Source: Rhabditoides inermis
Lineage: Eukaryota > Nematoda > Chromadorea > Rhabditida > Rhabditidae
NCBI GenBank assembly: GCA_963966185.1
Contig: CAWZYM010000398.1
Span: 372,001 to 436,000, forward strand
Reading direction: 5' to 3'
Length of the DNA stretch: 64,000 bases
Shown here: piece after piece, positions 57,101 through 64,000 of the stretch
How positions within the stretch are numbered: position 1 is the first letter of the stretch
Layout: the number at the start of each line of letters is the position of its first letter
The notes under the pieces: generated by a model
What the model saw: only the letters and a program-made list of their open reading frames with translations
Database searches by the model: none
Told to the model about the DNA's origin: nothing
Translations under genes and position numbers: made by a program

Positions 57101-59867
57101 GACTTTGATTGGAGGCGTTAATTGATGAAGTTAATTTTAGGCAATTTAGAATCTTTGTGAGTTATTCTTCAAATGGATTACGATAGGTTTAACAATATCA
57201 AAATGCAATAATAATTGGAATACAATTTGCTTTTAGTTACTGGTGTGCGACATGGCGTCGCAGCTGATTCGAGCGGTGGATGAGACGACGATTGACGAGG
57301 AGCTGAATGAGATGGCGAGAGGAAAGATCGTCGGACACGGTGAGTTGCAACTCTCCCTCTCCCTCTCCCTCTCCCTCTCCCTCTCCCTCTCCCTCTCCAT
57401 CTCCATCTCCCTCTCCTCTCCCTCTCCATCTCCCTCTCCCTCTCCCTCGCATCTCTTGACCCTTTCCCTCCAGAACTGTCTCCCCTGCTGGTGCCGCCGC
57501 ATCTGCTGGCTATCCTGCCCGACCACTCACTCCGCTCTCGACTCGAGAAGGCGATTGCGCGATTCGATGTGATGGGAGATGTGGTGACGCGACGCGGACA
57601 GATTGTGTGCGAGCGACTCGAGGTGCGTATCAAATGCGTATCACGTCGATGCCATGAGCTACGCGTTTGTTTCAGGCGATTGAGGCGTGCACGAAGATCC
57701 CGCTGACGGAGAGGCAGTACATCTGCTGCGAGCGCATCACCATGCAACTCCAAGCGGCTATGGTGCGTTGATGGCTGCATGTTATTTGCAGGACTCTACT
57801 TGCAATTTACTCTCCCTCTCCCTCTGCTTTGTCTATTTCGCATTGTCTATTTGCCTCTGTTCAGGTGCGTCTCTCCGTGCTGCGCTGTCGTCAGGCGCTC
57901 TTCTCGCCGTGGAAATGTCTCATGTGGAGCGAGGCGAACGAGGACGAGGTGCGATGCTCAATCAACTGTTTATCAATCAAATGTTTATTCGGAATCGCAA
58001 ACAATGCTCGTGTATGGATTGTTGAACATCACCCTTGTTGCAGCTCTCGCAGGTCAACTTCTCGCTGGCCGTGTTTGGTATGCAGTCGAATCGATGCGAG
58101 TCGTACATCTCGGTGCGCGACCGCGTGCAGCAGGATTTGGATGCGTGCGAGGTGGTGAGTGGAGGGAGATGTGCTTCGCTGCTCGCAAATCACTGTTTAT
58201 TGGTTATGTGTTATGTTTCAGTACGAGCAATCGCGTATCGACGCGGCGATGGCGCGCCACTTCAACGCGACGGCGGCGACGCGTCGCATGGAGAACGCGA
58301 TCGCGGCGCTGCGCTGCTCGGACCTCGACCCGCGTCTCACCGCGCTGCGCGACAAGTGGCGCCTCGTGCCGTTCTTCGAGGACGACACCAACTCGCTCAA
58401 CCTCTCCTCGCTCCTGCCCAGCTTTGACATGCTGTTCCGCGAGGACGGCTGGCAGTTCCTCACCCCCGCCGAGCGATTCGCGATTGTCGAGCTGGTCGCC
58501 AAGCTCTACTTTGAGGTATGTGTTTGTGGGTTTTTGACGATTTGCGAATATAATATACGCGAATTACAGACGGGCGTGGTGCCGTTTGAGAGTCCGGTGG
58601 ACGACCCGCTGGGTCAGGTGGAGATGCGAATCGGAACGGCACTCGTCGAGATCAAGGAGAAGCAGCACGACATTCTGTCGGAGAGCATTTGTGGGATGGC
58701 GAGGCGATTCTCGTGTCCCCTCACTCGCGCCCTCGCCATTGCATTCCACCAGCACACGATGAATGCCAAGTTGTGGAAGGTGAGGAGAGAGACAGGGGAG
58801 AGAGAAAGACAGATAGACGTGCGGGCGGGGAGAGAGAGAGAGGAGGAGAAGGAGAGAGAGAGATTCGTTTCGTTCCAGCACGCGGCCGACACGGTGTACA
58901 CGTGTCTGCAGCAGTACGAGGAGCTTCGCGAGAATCTCCCCGAGTGTGATGTGGAGTGCGCGATGCCCTCGCACACGTTCTGCTGCTGTGTGGAGCAGTA
59001 CTTTGTCGCCTCGTCGGTGCGCTGCTCTCTCGACCCGCCCGTCAAGCTGGATCGCTCGCTGGTGCATGATTGGAACAAGGAGCGCGCCGATGCGCTCGTC
59101 GACTTCGACATAGGACAGCCGATCGACGTCGCCCCGCGAGTCATGCTCGGCCCCGATCCACTCGATGAGATTCCACCCAAAGGATCGGGCGTGTTTGAGC
59201 ATCTCCGCTTCTGGCAGCTCGTGAGACAGCGGGTGGAAACGTGCGAGATGTTGAAACAGCCAGTGTACGATGGAGCGGCCGACAGGATACTGCGGAATCG
59301 GAGGCCGCGCAGTCCGCCAACTAGTGTCAAAGCGAGGCGGTAAGTCGTGTTCGCATTATTTTGATACATAGTACTAGTTAACTAGTTTCATATGTTACCA
59401 TTTCAGCACGAGATCAGCGGATGCGGACGTGGAGCGTAGTGTGAAGACGCGGTACGGCGAGTTGTGGGACAAGGCTCGCGTGCATGTGCTCATGAGCGAG
59501 GGAGAGGTACGTACTCTTATCATTTATCACAACCACATCGTTCTATATCACTTTTCATAACCACAATGTTCTATATCACCTATTACAACCACGCCGTGTT
59601 CTATATCACTTTTCATAACCACATCGTTCTATGGAAGCAACCCCTCTTTTTTAGCCTGTGTTTGCGGATGAGGACTCTACGGCGTCGACGGAAGCGTTCT
59701 ATGGTCAGCAGGAGTGTATGTCGCCGGTGAGCATCGCCGACCCGTTCACCGACTGGGACGACGAGGTGAGCAGCCTCACTCTCTCTCTCTCTCTCCTCTC
59801 TCCTCTCTCTCTCTCTCCCTCTCTCGTGCGCTCTCTCTCTCTCTCTCTTTCCTCTCTTCTCTCCCTC

Positions 59868-59903
<36 letters not shown>

Positions 59904-60633
59904 TGTCTTCTCTCTCTCTCTCTCTCCCTCCCTCCCTCCGTCTCCCTATTCTCTCTCTCAGTCAGGTTAACAATCCTGATCTCACCTCTTTCAGACTGCC
60001 GAGCAGCGTGCGATGCGTGAAGTGGAGGAGGAGCGCGAGAGGGAGCAGGCGATGGCTGAGATCGCATTCCCCACCCCTCACATTGTACCCTTCGACTTCC
60101 CCTTTGTTGCCAGTCGTCTGGTCCCCCCGCCACCTAAGGGAGGTGGGCGTAACCCGATGGATGACGCAGACACGGAGCCGGAAGATGAAGGGGAAGAGGA
60201 GGAGGTGGTGGAGGAAGAAGTGGAGGAGGAAGAAGCACAGCAAGAGGTTGTGGAGCAGCCAGCGGAACAGGATCCCTCAGTGGAGCAGAATATGGAGGAG
60301 GCGCGGCCGGTGAGCGTGAACAGCAGCGATGTGGACGTGGGTCGGTACACTCCGATTTGGTCGAGCGACGAGCGCGTGAGTCCGATGCCAGAGGAGGAGC
60401 CAGAAGAGGAGGAGCAGGAGAAGGAGAAGGCGGAGGAGAGTGGGAGGAAGAGACTGCGGACGAGGAGAGCGAGAGGAGAGAAGGAGGATCGGTCGTCGTC
60501 GAGCACTCGATCAGAGCAGCCGAAGCGAGCAGCGCTAAGGGAGCGGACGGAGGAGCCGGTGGGACAGCAGGAAGAGGAGGCGACGGCGTCCGGGCTGAGA
60601 TCACGCACCCGCAGCCGCGCGCCCAAGGAGTGA
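51185..60633 (+). CDS. giant AT-hook nuclear protein
   Basis: Thirty-five exons join in phase to about 2,217 residues. First exons: 51185-51277, 51352-51419, 51467-51619, 51667-51808, 51935-52012, 52058-52173. The largest are 54598-55549, 58879-59339 and 59995-60633. The N-terminal half is basic and Pro-rich with three AT-hook cores: KRGRPRN (exon at 51667), KRGRPRKERD (53950-54060) and IGRPRKHPK (54107-54202). They bind the minor groove of AT-rich DNA. An acidic middle region holds a 14-residue repeat array and a duplicated exon. The exons from about 56251 to 59506 encode a non-repetitive, mostly helical region with many Cys, probably the folded core. The C-terminus is very acidic and then basic (RSRTRSRAPKE). 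This suggests a chromatin scaffold; I recognise no enzyme domain or named family. The start was chosen because the ATG is 4 nt after an acceptor. Three introns of 45-54 nt are stop-free and in frame, so retention is possible. Confidence 0.8.
54827..55117 (+). repeat. 42-bp coding tandem repeat (14-residue units)
   Basis: About seven units of SSEPVAPSIEVEAM and variants inside the AT-hook gene. The central four are nearly identical in DNA, so expansion is recent. Outer units are degenerate. Confidence 0.9.
55480..55809 (+). repeat. tandem duplication of one exon plus its intron
   Basis: Two 165-bp units (55480-55644 and 55645-55809), each made of 120 coding nt and a 45-nt intron. The introns 55550-55594 and 55715-55759 are identical. 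The encoded motif is CAFERPHEELGSETLLVEK. Confidence 0.9.
57350..57450 (+). repeat. CTCTCC hexamer array
   Basis: Six-base pyrimidine repeat filling most of an AT-hook-gene intron just upstream of its acceptor. A further CT array fills the intron at 59779-59960. Confidence 0.9.
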
Positions 60634-61404
60634 AGAGGGACTTGCCGTAGCATAGGTGTGTATGTGGGTCGTGAATAATCTCGAGTCATCTCTATTCTTT
60701 CATTGTTAATATTCACCTGTGTACAGATTGGTGGCGCGCACTAGGGTCTCAAAGCGTGAGCACTTCACCGTCTTTTATTGGTGACTTTTCGCTATAAATG
60801 TTTTGGCAAACACGTAGGTTTAGTTTTGTTGCTATACAGATTTTATCTCTTGAAATACATCCCCCTTGATATACATCCCCACTTGAAATACATCCCCCTT
60901 GATATACATCCCCCTTTGTATCAGTTGACATACATCCCTTTCCCGATTTTTATACTTATATGTTGCTATACAGTTCTGTAAGAATTTGCTATACAACTCG
61001 TATTGTTTACAATTTTTGCGATACATCACTCGTACATCCCCAATCTTGACATACACTTTTGTAAACATTTTATTTATATATTTGCCCCGTAAGGTGTAAA
61101 ACATGTAGAGTCGCCTATCCACAGTGTATCCACAATCAGGACTATAATCTATATACCGAATATCTGCGCTCGATTTCCAACATCCAGATGATATGCCCAG
61201 TCGTGTGTACATGTTATATAGCCACAAAAGATTTCCCGGAAATAAATATATTCTATATACATTTGAGTATTGTTTTGGGAAAGGGTGGGGGGGGGGGGGG
61301 GTGGTGTCTGCAGCTGACAGGTCTATTAGAGTGGCATGAGTGCGCTCTCGAGTGGGCGGCGCTGGATAAGAGAATTGAAGAGAGAGAGAGAGGGTCATTT
61401 GACG
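60634..61404. other. spacer with minisatellite and G-run
   Basis: 60855-60945 carries about five copies of an ATACATCCCC-type ~18-nt unit. A G-rich run lies at 61284-61301. An E-box CAGCTG lies at 61311-61316, about 90 nt before the HLH start. No exon encoding a basic region was found here. Confidence 0.6.
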
Positions 61405-61828
61405 ATGGCGAGTATCAATGCGGCTTTCCTGGTGAGTAATATTCACGCGTTCTCAGTTTTACACTTCATGCAGCAACTGCGCAACTACATTCCCACATTC
61501 CCGTACGAGAAGCGACTGTCGAAGATCGACACGCTGAACCTCGCGATCGCGTACATCAACCTGTTGGAGGACATTCTGCGGTGAGTGAATAGGGTCGGGA
61601 TCGGATGGGTTGCGGTTGTGTTTAGATCTCGCGTGGAGCCGCATCTGTACATCTCTCGCTGTGTGGAGCTGGCGAGGAGTGGTCATCCCAGTGCGCCCTC
61701 ATGGAGCACTAGCGGTACGCGAATTCAATCATTTCAAGATTAGAAGGCTCCATCAGCCTCGTTCAGACCTCGTCGCTCGCCTCAGCTGGATCAAATGGAG
61801 CGAGCTCGGCATCGATGTCCCCGTATGA
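61405..61828 (+). CDS. hlh-13: HLH-13/PTF1-like helix-loop-helix factor lacking a clear basic region
   Basis: Four exons (61405-61431, 61474-61580, 61626-61714, 61767-61828) give 94 residues. The HLH is intact: [16 protein letters not shown] for helix 1 and [18 protein letters not shown] for the loop and helix 2. The C-terminal [18 protein letters not shown] matches the tail typical of nematode HLH-13, the PTF1A/FER2 relative. Family members bind E-boxes as heterodimers with E-proteins and specify neurons. Here the residues just before SINAAF read REGHLTMA in frame, not the expected RERxRM-type DNA-contacting string. As modelled the product would dimerise but not bind DNA. A missing 5' exon or an altered frame in the GA-rich sequence at 61380-61392 could explain this. 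Convergent with the next gene, 238 nt apart. Confidence 0.72.
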
Positions 61829-62066
61829 TTAAAACGCACTGTTTCTGTTGTTCAAATTATCGATTCTTTATTAGCACTTCTTTATCACACTTTCTCGCTC
61901 TCGTATTTACACGACACATTTTCAAGCACACACACAGACACACACGATCACAGTTGAGCACGGAATAAATATGGGTGGTGAGCGGCGGCGCCCCTCCCGT
62001 TGCGGATAAAACTGATGACAAACAGAGAGAGATGATGAGCCTATTTGCTGTGAACAACAGTTCGCA

Positions 62067-64000
62067 TCACTGCTGTCCGCGCTTGTTTCCGAAAAGCTGC
62101 TCGACGCCCGTGAGAATCGTGTTGAGACTGAGCGGATCGTCGGGGTTCGTGCAGCGCGCGCCCAGGATTTGATCCTGAAAAAAACATTTTGACTAATTGT
62201 GTAATAAAATATTCACTCACCCGCACTTGCTTGTAGCCGCAGAGGCACTGGCACGTGCCGAATCGGCACTCGGAGAAGTTCGGACACTGCTTGTTGTGGA
62301 AGCACCTGCAATATAATTTGTAAAAAAAAAAAGAAGGAGAGTGTGAGCACGTTTACCTCTGTCCGAGCTGCGTCTTGGCGTAGCAGCGATCGGTGGAGGA
62401 GACCTCGTTGATCTTGTCGCAGCTCTTCTCACACGTCGGGAAACGCTCGTCGTTGTTCTAGACAAGCATGGAATGATGTTGAGACTGAGCGGGTAGGTTC
62501 TACGCGACGTTATTCGAAACTATCGAACAAAAATTGCATAGAGTAAGCGACTGACCGGATGGTATCCCAGCTTGCATTGGCAAGTGCCCAGCGTGCACGT
62601 CATCGTGATTCCGCCTTCGCACTGCAAAAAGTTTGTTGTTTGTTTAGCCGGTTGAATCCGGGGTCCTCCTAGTCGAGGACAAGATATTACGACAACTAAG
62701 CAGAGTAAGGTGTATGTTTTTAAATGTGCAACAAACATGCAACTCGCCTGCTGGTCGATCTGGCAGGGGTCGTCGCGGTGCGCGATCGAGAAGCACTGTC
62801 CGTTGACGTAGAGCGGCGTCGGATCGCGGCAGGGACGCGGACAGCACAGCGACGACTTCCATCCCGGCTCAGAGACCTGGGAGGAACTGTTAAACTCAGT
62901 TTGTTAGATATTTCTTACAGTGTAGCAGAAATGAGTGAGCGGCCGGCACTTTTGCTCCACCGATGCACCAGTGTCGCACGACTGGCTGTAACATTATTTG
63001 TGAACAGTACTTTTGACTGTTACTTACCTGAGATCGGGCTCTCCGTACGGGCAGCGCAATCGGCAGCAGTGGCCGACGTATGGGCTGCCGTACGTGACAC
63101 ATCTGCAAAAATATGGTGATCGATACCGAGTAGGAAACGAGAAAGTATTTAAAGACGTACCTATATCCTAGCGGGCAGCTGTCCGTGTTCGCAGCGCTCT
63201 CCAGCATGTCGATGTCGTTGATGAAGAGACGCCGGCACGTCTGGCGCGGGTGCATACCATCCGGACACACTACAATGTGGCCCGCGTTATCCTGCACTTT
63301 ACCCTTCCCAAAAACAGCAAGATTCATGTCAAGTGGTCAGAACTGGTTCACACGACTGCGGCTAGTGGCAACGGTACAGATGATCAGATCTCACCGGCAT
63401 AGCACACGTTCCTCATCATATCGCGAGTAGTACCGGGCGCGCACTGACACGTGCCCGCCACGCACGCGTTGAACGGATCGACACACTCGGAATCCTTCAT
63501 GCACGTCTGCAACGATATATTGTAAATTTCACTCAACTTTTATTTCGCTTCTCGCAGATTTCACCATTTCACTCAACTTTTGTTTCGCTTCTCACATATT
63601 TCACTCAACTTTCGTTTCGTTTCTCACACACATTGGAGATAAATGTCTATCACTCAAAGAAAAAAATATCATCTATCAACGACGGAACAGCACCGACCTG
63701 TCCCCATCGCGCGACGCGCGTGCACTCGACTCCATAGAGCTGCTGGCCGGCGGGACAAGCTAAACAATCATGATTACAACAGGATTCAGTGATGGTCGGC
63801 AAAAAAGATGACTCACGAACGACGCACTGTCCCTCGACGATGCTGCCGCCCCAGCACTCGCACTTGCCATCCCTGCACAGCAGCGGCGGCTTACAGTCGC
63901 GCTGGCACGAATCGCCAATCTTCGACGGTGCTGAACATAAATACAATTACAGATCCATAATCACGAGCATACCTAATCTGCACACGGTTGTCCTCTCGTC
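62067..64000 (-). CDS. cysteine-rich secreted protein with EB-like modules, partial
   Basis: Twelve exons are visible (64000-63973, 63930-63817, 63759-63698, 63506-63395, 63269-63161, 63102-63028, 62985-62919, 62876-62748, 62621-62556, 62457-62357, 62305-62221, 62174-62067), ending in NKRGQQ and a stop. The N-terminus lies beyond the right edge. About 325 residues contain over 40 cysteines. Repeated C-x(6-8)-C-x-C-x2-G clusters (CRDGKCEC, CVAGTCQC, CTLGTCQC, CRFGTCQC) are typical of EB modules found in nematode extracellular proteins. The exon at 62748 ends at a GC donor (CAG|GCGAGT). The function is unknown; an extracellular matrix or cuticle role is inferred from composition. Confidence 0.8.
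62641..62686. repeat. dispersed repeat copy in GC-AG intron
   Basis: Matches 23471-23514 with about two mismatches, including the CCGG-TTGAAT-CCGG stem-loop. It lies inside the intron 62622-62747. Confidence 0.7.

Noticed and set aside
56976..57236. Boundary between two separate genes near 57.05 kb
   Set aside because: A stop appears only if the donor at 56975 is ignored. Splicing 56975 to 57237 keeps frame and links the halves, so a single gene is preferred.
60855..60945. CRISPR-like array
   Set aside because: Degenerate ~18-nt tandem units without spacers in a nematode-type sequence; a plain minisatellite.

Overview
The window reads as nuclear DNA of a nematode. Genes are broken into many small exons with short GT-AG introns (often 40-60 nt). 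At least six genes have a splice acceptor 0-13 nt upstream of the start codon with no visible partner donor, as expected for spliced-leader trans-splicing. The recognisable proteins also fit: a DIM-1-like three-Ig muscle protein, a GAR-2-like acetylcholine receptor, a CSRP/MLP-type double-LIM protein, an HLH-13/PTF1-like factor and an NRAMP metal transporter. The intron density and a lineage-specific secreted family would suit a diplogastrid/rhabditid such as Pristionchus, but that is inference. All gene models below were spliced by hand. Exon phases close in every complete model.

Layout. 1-28.2 kb is all minus strand: a partial unknown gene at the left edge, a ~4 kb gene-free stretch, a 19-exon GAR-2-like GPCR (4.5-12.1 kb), a dim-1-like gene (14.0-17.4 kb), a CSRP/MLP LIM gene (18.4-21.6 kb) and an NRAMP gene (24.0-28.2 kb). 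tRNA-Asn and tRNA-Trp genes lie inside introns of the last two, and tRNA-derived SINE copies lie in or beside several genes.

29.5-39.2 kb (plus) holds the most unusual locus: two tandem copies of a large secreted protein of no family I recognise. Each protein is itself built from two homologous halves with matching intron positions. The second gene has lost 151 codons without breaking frame and then acquired a premature stop.

39.9-49.0 kb is minus: a P-loop GTPase-like gene and a 30-exon Ser/His-rich low-complexity gene. 51.2-60.6 kb (plus) is a 35-exon, about 2,217-residue AT-hook nuclear protein with internal repeat expansion and an exon-plus-intron duplication. 61.4-61.8 kb is a small HLH gene that appears to lack its DNA-binding basic region. 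62.1 kb to the right edge (minus) is a cysteine-rich secreted protein that continues outside the window.

Three neighbours (GPCR, dim-1, LIM protein) would fit neuromuscular expression, but nothing here suggests a shared operon. Microsatellites (CT/GA, TA, ATT, TG) are abundant in introns and spacers.
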